64,000 nucleotides of DNA, taken from contig JACYLU010000032.1 in assembly GCA_015272325.1 (NCBI GenBank), positions 33,764-97,763 of the forward strand, written 5' to 3'. The translations under genes were made by a program, and so were the position numbers. The DNA comes from Synechococcales cyanobacterium C42_A2020_086. Lineage in GTDB: Bacteria > Cyanobacteriota > Cyanobacteriia > Elainellales > Elainellaceae. The notes below the pieces were generated by a model. That model searched no databases and was not told where the DNA came from. It worked only from the letters and a program-made list of their open reading frames with translations. Positions 8,718 to 17,460 of the stretch are shown one piece after another. The first letter of the stretch is position 1. The number at the start of each line of letters is the position of its first letter.

Positions 8718-9574
8718 TGCCAGAGTCTCCCTTACTGCCCGAGCGGGACCAACCCTCGTCGGAGTTGGCTGAAGCCCCATCATTGACGGTAGAGCAAGCA
8801 ATTGCTCAGCTTACCGATCCGGATCTGAGTCTGCGCTACTATGCGGCCTGGTGGCTTGGCAAGTTTCGGGTCACCGATCCGGCGGCGGTCACGGCTTTAA
8901 TCGCTGCCCTAGAAGACGACTCGGATCGCACCGAATTGGGGGGCTATCCCTTGCGACGCAATGCGGCTCGCGCTTTGGGCAAGCTCGACGATCGGCGGGC
9001 GGTTCCAGGGTTGGTGCGCTGTCTCTCCTGCGACGACTTCTATGTTCGGGAAGCGGCGGCACAGTCTCTCGGGATGCTAGGCGATGCAAGCTGTGTGCCC
9101 GAGCTGCTCAAGCTGCTGGTAGGCGGTTTGGCAGCGGCTCAGCCAGTACCAGGGCGTCCCCATTTGGCACAACCCGTTGAAGCGGTGGTGGAAGCCGTTG
9201 GTGCTCTGGCTCCTCAGACTCCTTGGGAAGCGGAAGCAATCGAGCGGGTACGACCGCTGCTTAACCATTCCCTGCGGCGCGTTCAGTATGCGGCAGCTCG
9301 AGCCATGTATCAGCTCACTCGCGAGGCGATCTATGGCGATCGGCTCGTGCAGGCGCTGTCTGATCCAGACGTCAACCTGCGGCGGGTAGCGCTATCTGAT
9401 CTGGGAGCCGTGGGCTATTTGCCTGCAGCTGAGGCAATCGCAACGGCGGCAGCGGAGAATAGCTTTAAGCTGTTTTCCCTCAAGGGCTTGTTGGAGCAAC
9501 AGATCTATCCGGAAGAGCTGCAACTATCAACAGCGGCAGTCCAGCTAATAGAGCTAATGGATTCTCTGTTATAA
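8717..9574 (+). CDS. cpcE: Phycocyanobilin:CpcA Cys84 lyase, subunit E
   Basis: A 285-residue HEAT-like repeat protein. With CpcF it forms the heterodimeric lyase that attaches phycocyanobilin to Cys84 of CpcA. Repeats such as DPDLSLRYYAAWWLGKFR, RRNAARALGKLDDRRAVPGL and VREAAAQSLGMLGDASCVPEL show the armadillo/HEAT pattern, and the YAAWWLGKFRV segment is characteristic of CpcE. ATG 8717 overlaps the cpcD stop. GTG 8714 is possible but less likely. It acts in the cytoplasm on newly made alpha subunit. Confidence 0.95.
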   Translation: MPESPLLPERDQPSSELAEAPSLTVEQAIAQLTDPDLSLRYYAAWWLGKFRVTDPAAVTALIAALEDDSDRTELGGYPLRRNAARALGKLDDRRAVPGLVRCLSCDDFYVREAAAQSLGMLGDASCVPELLKLLVGGLAAAQPVPGRPHLAQPVEAVVEAVGALAPQTPWEAEAIERVRPLLNHSLRRVQYAAARAMYQLTREAIYGDRLVQALSDPDVNLRRVALSDLGAVGYLPAAEAIATAAAENSFKLFSLKGLLEQQIYPEELQLSTAAVQLIELMDSLL

Positions 9575-9586
9575 AAAACTGTCTTA

Positions 9587-9604
9587 GAGGCGACTGAGGC
9601 GACT
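9587..9604. repeat. Perfect 9-bp tandem duplication
   Basis: GAGGCGACT is present twice head-to-tail in the short spacer between cpcE and cpcF, 13 bp after the cpcE stop. Confidence 0.85.
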
Positions 9605-9674
9605 GTAGAAGCGACACCTCCAGCGTCTGCTGTGACCCCAAACCAATCCTGACGATCTAGCAGTTGACCGAATC

Positions 9675-10367
9675 GTGACTGATGGCGTGATTGACCAGAT
9701 GATAGTGACCCATTCCGCTGCTTCTCCATCTCCAACCCCTGAAGCGCTGATTGCTGCCGTGGAGCAGGCTGATTCCCCCGAGCGGCTGCTAGCGGCTGTG
9801 CAGCGGCTGGCGGCGTCTCCTTCGGAGGTAAGTATTCCTACGCTGATCCGCGTCTTGGGCTACAACAATGCAGGAGCAGCTTCGCTGGCTATGCAGGGGT
9901 TGGTGCAACTAGGAGCAGCAGCTGTGGCCCCCTTACTGGATCAGCTTGACGATTACAACTACGGGGCACGGGCTTGGGCGATTCGGGCCTTAGTGGCAAT
10001 TCGGGACCCCCGGGCCCTAGAGGTACTGCTCAGCGCGGCGGCGGCGGACTTTGCTCCTAGCGTGCGGCGGGCGGCAACGAAAGGGCTGGGAACGTTGCTC
10101 TGGCAGCAATTGCCGGACCACCAGCGTTGGCAAGCGCAAGCCCGCACTCTGGAAACATTGCTGACCATTGCCCAAGACTCCGATTGGTCATTGCGCTACG
10201 CGGCAATTGTGGGGCTGCAAGGGCTAGCTTTAGCCTTAGCACCGTCGAGGGAATGCAACCGAATCCAGCAGCAGCTTCAGCAGATGACCACCGATACCGA
10301 TCGAGCCGTTTTAGCTCGAGCGCGCTATGCCCTTACTGTAGTGGGCGCTGCCCCCGAAACAGCCTAG
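9675..10367 (+). CDS. cpcF: Phycocyanobilin:CpcA Cys84 lyase, subunit F
   Basis: A 230-residue HEAT-repeat protein, partner of CpcE in the alpha-84 lyase. Repeats are visible at IPTLIRVLGYNNAGAASLAM, AVAPLLDQLDDYNYGARAWA and ALEVLLSAAAADFAPSVRRA. The YGARAWAIRALVAIRDPRAL segment is typical of CpcF. The start is uncertain. GTG 9675 gives the full length listed, while ATG 9699 gives 222 residues; neither has a clear ribosome site. The 100-bp gap to cpcE contains a 9-bp duplication that may have disturbed the original signal. Confidence 0.93.
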   Translation: MTDGVIDQMIVTHSAASPSPTPEALIAAVEQADSPERLLAAVQRLAASPSEVSIPTLIRVLGYNNAGAASLAMQGLVQLGAAAVAPLLDQLDDYNYGARAWAIRALVAIRDPRALEVLLSAAAADFAPSVRRAATKGLGTLLWQQLPDHQRWQAQARTLETLLTIAQDSDWSLRYAAIVGLQGLALALAPSRECNRIQQQLQQMTTDTDRAVLARARYALTVVGAAPETA

Positions 10368-10433
10368 CTCCTCTGCCCGATTCTACGTTTCCCCTTCTTC
10401 CTCTCAAACTCCCTCTTAAAAGGTAACTACAGA

Positions 10434-11273
10434 ATGTCGATTCCTCTCCTGCAATATCGCCCTAAAACTCAAAACCATCGCGTGGATGGCTACGACGTGC
10501 TCGATGAAGACGATCCTCAGCGCTATCGCCTAACGGACGCTACCTCGGATACAGATATCACCGAGCTGATTTGGGCAGCCTACCGGCAGATTTTTGGTGA
10601 GCATTTGATTTTAGAAAGCTACCGGCAGCCGTTTCTGGAGTCTCAGCTGCGCAACCGCGCCATTACCGTGCGCGATTTCATTCGTGGCTTGGGTAAGTCC
10701 GAAACTTACCGGGAACTCGTAGCCGAAACCAACTCGAACTACCGCTTAGTGGACATCACCTACAAGCGATTCCTTGGACGCGCTACCTATGGTCGAGATG
10801 AGCAAATCGCCCAATCGATCGTGATTGCCACCAAAGGGCTGCACGGCTTTATTGATGCTGTGGTCGATAGCACTGAATATAGCCAAAATTTTGGTGACGA
10901 CATTGTGCCCTATCAGCGCCGCCGGATGGAAGGGCGTCCCTTTAATCTGGTCAATCCGCGCTACAGCGACTACTGGCGCAGCCGGATGATGCAAATGGAG
11001 CTGATGTCTCGCTCCTACTATCAGGTGCGGCAATATCAGTCGGGCGAACTCGATAAGAAGATTGTGCGGCAGGCCATCCCGAGCACGTTCCTAAACATGG
11101 TGCAAACCATGATTATTCCGCAGATGAACATGCAGCGCGATGTTGCCCGAGCCACCTCTAGCGCCATCAAAATTCCAGACATGACCCGCGAATCAGCGAC
11201 TCCTAAACCAACGGTGAAGCCGACGGCCGTGGCGCTGCCCTATCGCTATCTTCCGAGCAATCCCAAATCTTAA
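10434..11273 (+). CDS. cpcG1: Phycobilisome rod-core linker (first copy)
   Basis: A 279-residue rod-core linker that attaches a phycocyanin rod to the allophycocyanin core. The N-terminus MSIPLLQYRPKTQNHRVDGY and the PBS linker domain ([55 protein letters not shown]) identify CpcG. The C-terminal 60 residues differ from the next two copies and presumably fit a distinct core-binding site. It has no C-terminal transmembrane helix, so it is not the CpcL type used for photosystem I rods. An AAAGGTAA ribosome site precedes ATG 10434. Confidence 0.94.
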   Translation: MSIPLLQYRPKTQNHRVDGYDVLDEDDPQRYRLTDATSDTDITELIWAAYRQIFGEHLILESYRQPFLESQLRNRAITVRDFIRGLGKSETYRELVAETNSNYRLVDITYKRFLGRATYGRDEQIAQSIVIATKGLHGFIDAVVDSTEYSQNFGDDIVPYQRRRMEGRPFNLVNPRYSDYWRSRMMQMELMSRSYYQVRQYQSGELDKKIVRQAIPSTFLNMVQTMIIPQMNMQRDVARATSSAIKIPDMTRESATPKPTVKPTAVALPYRYLPSNPKS

Positions 11274-11285
11274 GGCGTTACTACC

Positions 11286-12026
11286 ATGACTATTCCTTTG
11301 CTTGAGTATCAACCTTCGTCCCAAAACCATCGGGTTTCGGGCTACGAAGTGCCGAATGAGGACACACCCTACATCTATCGCCTGGAAGACTGTACTGATA
11401 ATGCCGATCTCGAAGCGCTGATCTGGGCAGCCTACCGGCAGGTGTTTAGCGAGCATGTGATTCTGCGCAGCAGCCGTCAGGTAGATCTAGAATCGCAGTT
11501 GAAGAATCGCTCGATCACCGTGCGGGATTTTGTGCGGGGTTTGGCTAAGTCAGACGTCTACCGCAAGCTGGTTGTTGAAACCAACTCGAACTACCGAATT
11601 GTAGAGCTGAGCCTGAAGCGGCTACTAGGACGAGCACCCTACAACAAGGATGAAGAGATTGCTTGGTCAATCAAAATTGCGACGGCGGGCGTTGATGGCT
11701 TTATTGATGCGTTGATCGATAGCGACGAGTACACCATGAACTTTGGCGATGCTACCGTGCCCTACCAACGTCGCCGCTATAAGGATCGCCCCTTTAACCT
11801 AGTGACGCCGCGCTACGGCATCTACTGGCGGGACAAGTTGGAAAGCGAGCGCTACAAGTGGGGCGATGTACGCAACTTCCTGGATATGGCTCGCTCGATT
11901 AAAGTGACGCCGAATCAGGTGGCTCCGGTGCGAACGGCAAACATCACGATTCCCGACATGAGCCGTGACTCAAAGCCCAATGTGCCGGTTTCGGTGAATC
12001 CGGTGGCTAGCTTCCCAACGCGCTAG
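11286..12026 (+). CDS. cpcG2: Phycobilisome rod-core linker (second copy)
   Basis: A 246-residue CpcG paralogue that starts only 12 bp after cpcG1 ends. It has the same N-terminal signature (MTIPLLEYQPSSQNHRVSGY) and linker domain ([59 protein letters not shown]). The C-terminus is shorter (TIPDMSRDSKPNVPVS...) and shares the IPDM-R-(E/D)S element with cpcG1, which may contact the core. It has no membrane helix. The cpcG2 name follows gene order; which rod position it serves is not shown by sequence. Confidence 0.93.
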   Translation: MTIPLLEYQPSSQNHRVSGYEVPNEDTPYIYRLEDCTDNADLEALIWAAYRQVFSEHVILRSSRQVDLESQLKNRSITVRDFVRGLAKSDVYRKLVVETNSNYRIVELSLKRLLGRAPYNKDEEIAWSIKIATAGVDGFIDALIDSDEYTMNFGDATVPYQRRRYKDRPFNLVTPRYGIYWRDKLESERYKWGDVRNFLDMARSIKVTPNQVAPVRTANITIPDMSRDSKPNVPVSVNPVASFPTR

Positions 12027-12181
12027 TTGTCTGTGTTCGCTGAGCAGACATGTCTGGAGTAAACTGTCGGCGTTAATCTCAGCGTAAGTTCCGAAACAGA
12101 AGGCGAACCAGACGCGGGATAATAAACCTCAGCGCTATTCAATACACCATCTCACATCAAAAAAAGAAGGGAGAGATTTGC

Positions 12182-12943
12182 ATGGCACTGCCGTTGCTTG
12201 ACTACAAACCAACAACTCAAAATCATCGAGTGGCTAGCTTTGGCAAAGCGGACCTCAATGAAGATACGCCCTACATCTACCGCATGGAAGATGCAGCTAC
12301 TGCTGACGACATGGAGCAGCTGATCTGGGCAGCCTACCGTCAGGTATTCAGCGAGCATCAGATTCTCAAGTTCAATCGTCAGGCGGCGCTGGAATCTCAG
12401 CTCAAGAACCGGGCGATCACAATGCGCGACTTTATTCGCGGGCTAGCAAAGTCGGAGCGCTTCTACAGCCAAGTCGTCGAAGTCAACGATAACTATCGTC
12501 TCGTGGAGATCTGCCTGAAGCGGCTGCTGGGTCGTGCGCCCTACAACGACGACGAGAGAATTGCCTGGTCGATCAAAGTTGCAACCCTCGGCTTCTATGG
12601 CTTCATTGATGCCCTGATTGACAGCGAAGAATATACACTGGCCTTTGGGGACTACACGGTGCCCTACCAGCGCAAACGCATGGAAGCCCGCCCGTTCAAT
12701 CTAGTAACGCCTCGCTACGGCGAAGACTTTCAGGAGAAAGCAGGCACCGTCAAGACTGACTGGCGCTTCGTGGTGGAGAAGTTCTACACCCGCAAATTCC
12801 AGGAGCGCAATCTGGCAGAGGGCGATCCGCGCAAGTATCGGGAATTGGCGGCTGCCATCGCTCCAAAAGGCAACTACGCGCAAAGCATCCGTTCTTCCGA
12901 AATTGACTACCTCAGCAAAGTACCCTATCGGGGCCGGCGTTGA
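12182..12943 (+). CDS. cpcG4: Phycobilisome rod-core linker (third copy)
   Basis: A 253-residue third CpcG paralogue. The N-terminus is [20 protein letters not shown]. The linker domain contains [37 protein letters not shown] and [20 protein letters not shown]. The C-terminus is unlike the other two (long [17 protein letters not shown] segment, ending [11 protein letters not shown]). It is separated from cpcG2 by 155 bp and has its own GAAGGGAGAG ribosome site, so it may also have its own promoter. The order cpcBACDEFG1G2G4 is that of thermophilic Thermosynechococcus-type operons, hence the symbol. The name is by analogy. Confidence 0.9.
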   Translation: MALPLLDYKPTTQNHRVASFGKADLNEDTPYIYRMEDAATADDMEQLIWAAYRQVFSEHQILKFNRQAALESQLKNRAITMRDFIRGLAKSERFYSQVVEVNDNYRLVEICLKRLLGRAPYNDDERIAWSIKVATLGFYGFIDALIDSEEYTLAFGDYTVPYQRKRMEARPFNLVTPRYGEDFQEKAGTVKTDWRFVVEKFYTRKFQERNLAEGDPRKYRELAAAIAPKGNYAQSIRSSEIDYLSKVPYRGRR

Positions 12944-13558
12944 GGCGGCAGGCGGTTGCTAGGTAATAACTAGCTGCCTATCTAAAATCAGTTTCTTTCA
13001 CTTCTGGGTCTTGTCACTCCTTCTACGGCAACTCGGTCGGCGATCGGGTAGCGGTTGAAGCAGAGATAAGACCCAACATTTTTGCTTTCAAATTTCGCCG
13101 GGCAGCTTCGTGATTCTCAGCATTTTTGATCTCACAAGGCAATAATGAGGCGAGATGAAAATTAGGGTTGCGCCACTGTAAGAGAGCTGCAAAAGAGCTG
13201 CGGCGTAGTTTTCTGCATAGCTTCAACTTTCATCACAAAATTCTAAATTGTGTCTCTAGAGAGATTCACAGAGCGCTTCGTTCCTCGATTAAATAAACAA
13301 ATACAGTTTAGTTGTGTCCTAGACACCCTGACTGGGTTAACAGGTGATTATATAAGCTGGCCTTTTATCGGAGCCTTTTATTGGTCTGCTTTCTGGAAGT
13401 TTCTTGCCTCAATGAGTGGCTGGCGAGTAGATGGTCAGAGGATGGCGTAATTCGGGTGGAATGGATTAGCCCCCAGCGGCGTGTGCCCTAGTCCCTAGAA
13501 AATTTCTCCCCCGCTGCACCTGCTGTAATCAGTTTGGGTGAATGAAGGGTGAGCCATT
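12944..13558. other. Spacer after the phycocyanin operon
   Basis: About 600 bp with no gene I can support. Just after cpcG4 a small inverted repeat (GCTAG, GTAATAA, CTAGC at about 12958-12974, flanked by GGCAG and CTGCC) could form a weak hairpin, but no T-run follows. The short rightward open frame at 13250-13450 has a GTG start, no ribosome site and no recognisable features. The gntP ribosome site (GAAGGGTGAG) is at the right end. Confidence 0.6.
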
Positions 13559-15064
13559 ATGTCTACATTTTCTTTGCTGTTTATTGCGGTGCTGGGAATT
13601 GCACTGCTGTTATTTCTAGTGATTGTGCTGCGTCTGCAGGCATTTATTGCCCTGCTGATTGCCAGTTTAGCGGTTGCGGTGATTGGGGGTATTCCGCCTG
13701 CCGAAATTGCGGATACGATTCGCGAAGGCATGGGGTCTACCTTGGGCTACATCGCTATTGTCATCGGGTTAGGAGCGATGTTTGGCGAGATGCTGCAAAT
13801 TTCCGGCGGGGCCGAGCAAATTGCCAACAGTCTAGTGCGCAAATTTGGTGAGGTGAATGCTCAGTGGGCATTGGGTTTAGCAGGACTGGCGATTGCGATT
13901 CCCGTATTTTTTGACGTGGGGTTGATCATCTGCATTCCCTTGGTTTACAGCTTGGGGAGACGCACTGGGCGCTCGCTGTTGTACTACGCGATTCCGCTAG
14001 TGGCAGGCTTGGCCGTTGGGCATAGCTTTGTGCCGCCAACCCCTGGACCTGTGGCCGTGGCATCGCTGCTGGGAGCCGATTTGGGTTGGGTGATTTTGTT
14101 TGGTCTGATTGCTGGATTACCTGCTCTAGCCATCGGCGGCGTCTACTTCGGCAAATACATTGGCAAGCAGATTCACCTGACAGTACCAGCAGAAATGGAA
14201 GCGGCTGTGGCGGAACCACTCCGGGAAATGGCACCTGTCGGTGCGGAGGCAACTTCCCCTGTCACCGCAGAACCCTATGCCGTGCATCCCGAACTGCATC
14301 CCGAATTACCGGTCGAGCGGTCTTCCGATCGGGTCTTGCCTACTGTTGAGATGAAGGCAGATGAAATGAAGGCAGAGTTGAGTCGGCGGCGGTTGCCTAG
14401 CTTTGGCATGGTGATGAGCCTCGTGATCGTGCCGCTGGTGTTGATTCTGCTGAACACGGTGCTGGGGGTGGTGCTGCCCGAAGGCAATTTAGTCCGCAAC
14501 TGGATGGCGTTTCTCGGGCATCCGTTTACCGCGTTAATCCTGGCTACGCTGCTATCGTTTTACTACCTTGGCATTCGGCGAGGCTATTCCCTAGCAGACA
14601 TTCAGCGGATTACGACAAAATCCTTTGAGCCAGTAGGGCTGATTATTCTGGTGACTGGAGCAGGCGGTGTATTTGGTAGAGTGCTGGTAGAGACGGGTGT
14701 AGGCAACGCCTTGGCAGGGGCAATGGCCGCTTCCAATTTGCCGATTATTTTCCTGGCGTTTATGATCGCGGCGGCTGTGCGGGTTAGCCAAGGGTCGGCT
14801 ACAGTATCTATGGTGACCGCTGCCGGGTTGGTTGCCCCCGCAATTCAAGCAGGAAACTATTCGGCACCCTTGGTAGGAGCAATTACAATCGCCATTGCCT
14901 CGGGGGCTACGATTCTCTCCCACGTCAACGACTCGGGCTTCTGGCTGGTAGGACGGTATCTAGGCATGACCGAGAAAGAAACCCTGCGCTCCTGGACCGT
15001 GATGGAGACCATTATTGGGTTTGTTGGTTTTGCCGTTGTGTTTGTGCTTGGCTTTTTCCTATAG
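13559..15064 (+). CDS. gntP: Gluconate permease, GntP family
   Basis: A 501-residue inner-membrane proton symporter of the GntP family (Pfam GntP_permease) that imports gluconate or a related sugar acid. Typical segments are seen: RLQAFIALLIASLAVAVIGG, GFALVGIIALGA-like helices, PVFFDVGLIICIPLVYSLGR (the family's conserved FFDVGF-like motif), SFVPPTPGPVAVA, and near the C-terminus ATILSHVNDSGFWLVGRYLG. About 12-14 membrane helices can be drawn. A hydrophilic loop of about 70 residues (roughly 205-275, rich in Glu, Pro and Ala) is longer than in most relatives. The gluconokinase gene follows 115 bp downstream, which supports gluconate as substrate. Start ATG 13559 has a GAAGGG site. Confidence 0.9.
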   Translation: MSTFSLLFIAVLGIALLLFLVIVLRLQAFIALLIASLAVAVIGGIPPAEIADTIREGMGSTLGYIAIVIGLGAMFGEMLQISGGAEQIANSLVRKFGEVNAQWALGLAGLAIAIPVFFDVGLIICIPLVYSLGRRTGRSLLYYAIPLVAGLAVGHSFVPPTPGPVAVASLLGADLGWVILFGLIAGLPALAIGGVYFGKYIGKQIHLTVPAEMEAAVAEPLREMAPVGAEATSPVTAEPYAVHPELHPELPVERSSDRVLPTVEMKADEMKAELSRRRLPSFGMVMSLVIVPLVLILLNTVLGVVLPEGNLVRNWMAFLGHPFTALILATLLSFYYLGIRRGYSLADIQRITTKSFEPVGLIILVTGAGGVFGRVLVETGVGNALAGAMAASNLPIIFLAFMIAAAVRVSQGSATVSMVTAAGLVAPAIQAGNYSAPLVGAITIAIASGATILSHVNDSGFWLVGRYLGMTEKETLRSWTVMETIIGFVGFAVVFVLGFFL

Positions 15065-15084
15065 AGGTGGGACAGAGGTGGGAC
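15063..15084. repeat. Perfect 11-bp tandem duplication over the gntP stop codon
   Basis: AGAGGTGGGAC is present twice head-to-tail. The first copy begins inside the gntP stop codon (TAG at 15062-15064). Confidence 0.85.
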
Positions 15085-15179
15085 CGAATTTACATTCTCC
15101 TTTCCCCAAATGCAGGGGGAGGGTTGCGGTCAACTCTTAGGAACCTGGGCTAGTTTCTCTACAACGTGATGGCTCGACT

Positions 15180-16730
15180 ATGACTACTCCGCGTTATGTC
15201 ATTGGGGTTGATATTGGCACCACAGGCACCAAAGCCGTGCTGTTTACGCCCACTGGAGCTGTAATCGGAAAGGCGCTGATTGAGTATCCGCTGCATTCAC
15301 CGACGCCTGCTACCGCTGAGCAAGACCCTGACGAAATCTTCTTGGCTGTGCTGAGAACCGTAAAGCAGGTTGTGGCGGAACAGCATGTTCAGCCGGGTGA
15401 ATTGCTCTGCCTGAGTGTGAGTGCGGCCATGCATAGCCTGATTGTGATGGACGCGGACGATAAACCGTTGACTCGCAGTATCACCTGGGCAGACAACCGT
15501 AGCGCGCCTTGGGCAGAGGTGATTAGGCAAAAGCATAACGGGCTGGCTATCTACCGGCGCACCGGCACTCCCATTCATCCTATGTCGCCTTTCGTGAAGC
15601 TGGTGTGGCTGCGACACGAACAGCCTGAGTGGTTTCAGCAAGCTGCCCGCTTCATCTCAATTAAAGAATATGTGTTTCACCGACTGTTCCGTCGCTATGT
15701 TGTGGATTACTCCATTGCCTCGGCGACCGGATTGCTCAACCTCGAAACTCTAACCTGGGATGAGGAGGCACTAGCGATTGCTGGCGTGAAGCCGCATCAG
15801 CTCTCGGAGTTAGTCCCAACTACCCACATCCTCAAACCCCTGTCTTCGGAATTTGCCGGTGTCATGTGCATTGCTCCCGATACGCCAGTGGTGATCGGGG
15901 GCAGCGACGGCGTGTTGTCAAATTTAGGGGTGGGGGCCATTGCTCCGGGAGTTGTAGCTACCACAATCGGTACTAGCGGCGCAATTCGGGCGGTTGTCGA
16001 TCGTCCCTCCACCGATCCCCAGGCGCGACTGTTCTGCTATGCCCTCACCGAGCAGCACTGGGTCGTGGGTGGAGCGGTTAATAATGGCGGCATTACCTTG
16101 CGCTGGGTGCGCGATCAGCTTGCGGATATGGAAGTATTGACTGCAAAGCGCCTCGGCATTGACCCCTACGAGCTGCTGATGCAGCAGGCAGCCACGATTC
16201 CCGCTGGCAGTGATGGACTGATATTCCACCCCTATCTGTTCGGAGAGCGCTCACCGCTATGGACGGCTCATGCCCGCGGTTCCTTTTTTGGCTTGACCCA
16301 AACCCACACCCACGCCCATTTGGTGCGAGCAGTGCTCGAAGGAATTTTGTTCAACCTGCGCATTGTGCTGGACGCCCTGGAAGCTGCCACTGCACCAGCT
16401 CAACGCATTCAGGCCACCGGCGGCTTTGCCCGCTCTAGCCTCTGGCGACAGATGATGGCCGATGTTTTCAACCGCGAGATCACGATCCCCGAGCAGCACG
16501 AAAGCTCCTGTCTGGGGGCAGCGGTCCTCGGGCTGTACGCGCTGGGAGCCATCGATTCCCTCGATGCTGCATCGAGCCTAGTCGGCGAAACCCATAGCCA
16601 CCAGCCAACGAGTGCCGCCGTCATCTACGAGCAGGTGTTTCCCCACTATGCCCGGCTGCTGCAGGTATTTAGACAAGAGTATGATGCCATCGCTCAACTC
16701 CAGGCAGAGCTGAGTAGCCATTTTTCCTGA
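15180..16730 (+). CDS. gntK: Gluconokinase, FGGY family
   Basis: A 516-residue sugar kinase of the FGGY family that most resembles Bacillus-type gluconokinase, which phosphorylates gluconate to 6-phosphogluconate for the pentose phosphate or Entner-Doudoroff pathways. Visible signs are the N-terminal phosphate-1 motif IGVDIGTTGTKAV, the sugar-site segments MHSLIVMD and RTGTPIHPMSPFVKLVWL that mark GntK rather than xylulokinase or glycerol kinase, TWADNR, and the ATP-domain GTSGAIR and ATGGFARSSLWRQMMAD. Its partner permease lies directly upstream on the same strand. Cytoplasmic. No gnt repressor gene is adjacent, so regulation is unknown. Confidence 0.9.
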   Translation: MTTPRYVIGVDIGTTGTKAVLFTPTGAVIGKALIEYPLHSPTPATAEQDPDEIFLAVLRTVKQVVAEQHVQPGELLCLSVSAAMHSLIVMDADDKPLTRSITWADNRSAPWAEVIRQKHNGLAIYRRTGTPIHPMSPFVKLVWLRHEQPEWFQQAARFISIKEYVFHRLFRRYVVDYSIASATGLLNLETLTWDEEALAIAGVKPHQLSELVPTTHILKPLSSEFAGVMCIAPDTPVVIGGSDGVLSNLGVGAIAPGVVATTIGTSGAIRAVVDRPSTDPQARLFCYALTEQHWVVGGAVNNGGITLRWVRDQLADMEVLTAKRLGIDPYELLMQQAATIPAGSDGLIFHPYLFGERSPLWTAHARGSFFGLTQTHTHAHLVRAVLEGILFNLRIVLDALEAATAPAQRIQATGGFARSSLWRQMMADVFNREITIPEQHESSCLGAAVLGLYALGAIDSLDAASSLVGETHSHQPTSAAVIYEQVFPHYARLLQVFRQEYDAIAQLQAELSSHFS

Positions 16731-16806
16731 TTAATGAATTAATGAGTTGATTCAATGATTCGATCAAAAATTAGCTGATTGAATGACCCTCTCGATACAC
16801 CCTGAA

Positions 16807-17298
16807 TTAGCCAGCTAAGTACGTTTGCTGCACATGATCGAGCAGCCCCTCACAGGCGTCTAGCAGCAGATCAATTACATAGGTGAATCCGGCTTCACCA
16901 CCATAGTAAGGGTCGGGCACTTCTCGGTCGCGATGATGGCGGCAAAAGTCGCACATGAGCTTGACTTTATGAGTATATTCCCCGCCGCGATCGAGCCAAA
17001 GGATGTCCTCGTAATTGTCTTTGTCCATGACCAGGATTAGATCAAATTCCTCAAAATCGGACCGCTGAAATTGACGAGCTTTGCCCTCCAGCGTGATCTG
17101 TCGCGCTGCTGCTGCTGCCGTCATTCGCCGATCGGGTGGGCTGCCAATGTGATAGCTCGAGGTGCCTGCGGAATCGCACACAATCTGTCCCTGTAAGCCC
17201 CGCTGCTGGATCAAGTGATTCATAATGCCTTCCGCAGACGGTGAGCGACAGATATTGCCTAAACAGACAAACAGCAGTTTATAAGGTTGAGGTGCCAT
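16807..17298 (-). CDS. Low-molecular-weight protein tyrosine phosphatase
   Basis: A 163-residue cytoplasmic phosphatase of the LMW-PTP family. The active-site P-loop CLGNICRSPSAEG gives the CX5RS motif (Cys12, Arg18), and the general-acid DP loop is EVPDPYYGG near residue 125. The start at 17298 (MAPQPYKLLFVCLGN) is chosen because upstream in-frame codons encode a non-family hydrophobic stretch. In bacteria such enzymes often dephosphorylate tyrosine kinases that control exopolysaccharide export. Related enzymes in Synechocystis have been studied, but the substrate here is unknown. It is 162 bp downstream of the PHP gene on the same strand. Confidence 0.9.
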   Translation of the reverse strand: MAPQPYKLLFVCLGNICRSPSAEGIMNHLIQQRGLQGQIVCDSAGTSSYHIGSPPDRRMTAAAAARQITLEGKARQFQRSDFEEFDLILVMDKDNYEDILWLDRGGEYTHKVKLMCDFCRHHRDREVPDPYYGGEAGFTYVIDLLLDACEGLLDHVQQTYLAG

Positions 17299-17415
17299 GA
17301 ACAGTAATAGAAAGGTGAAATAAAAGGGTGATAGGGGAATGAACTGAACTAGTAATGAAAGACTAAATAATGGGCTACCAATACAGTAGGCTCGCTGAAC
17401 AGCAGCCATCACCTA

Positions 17416-17439
17416 CCGTAATACTATCCGTAATACTAT
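17416..17439. repeat. Perfect 12-bp tandem duplication
   Basis: CCGTAATACTAT is repeated exactly twice in the spacer between the PHP gene stop and the phosphatase gene. Confidence 0.9.
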
Positions 17440-17460
17440 CGGCACCATCACGCATGGTCA

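Noticed and set aside
13250..13450. A 66-codon rightward open frame between cpcG4 and gntP
   Set aside because: It has a GTG start, no ribosome site, no recognisable domain and sits in a low-content spacer; it looks like chance.
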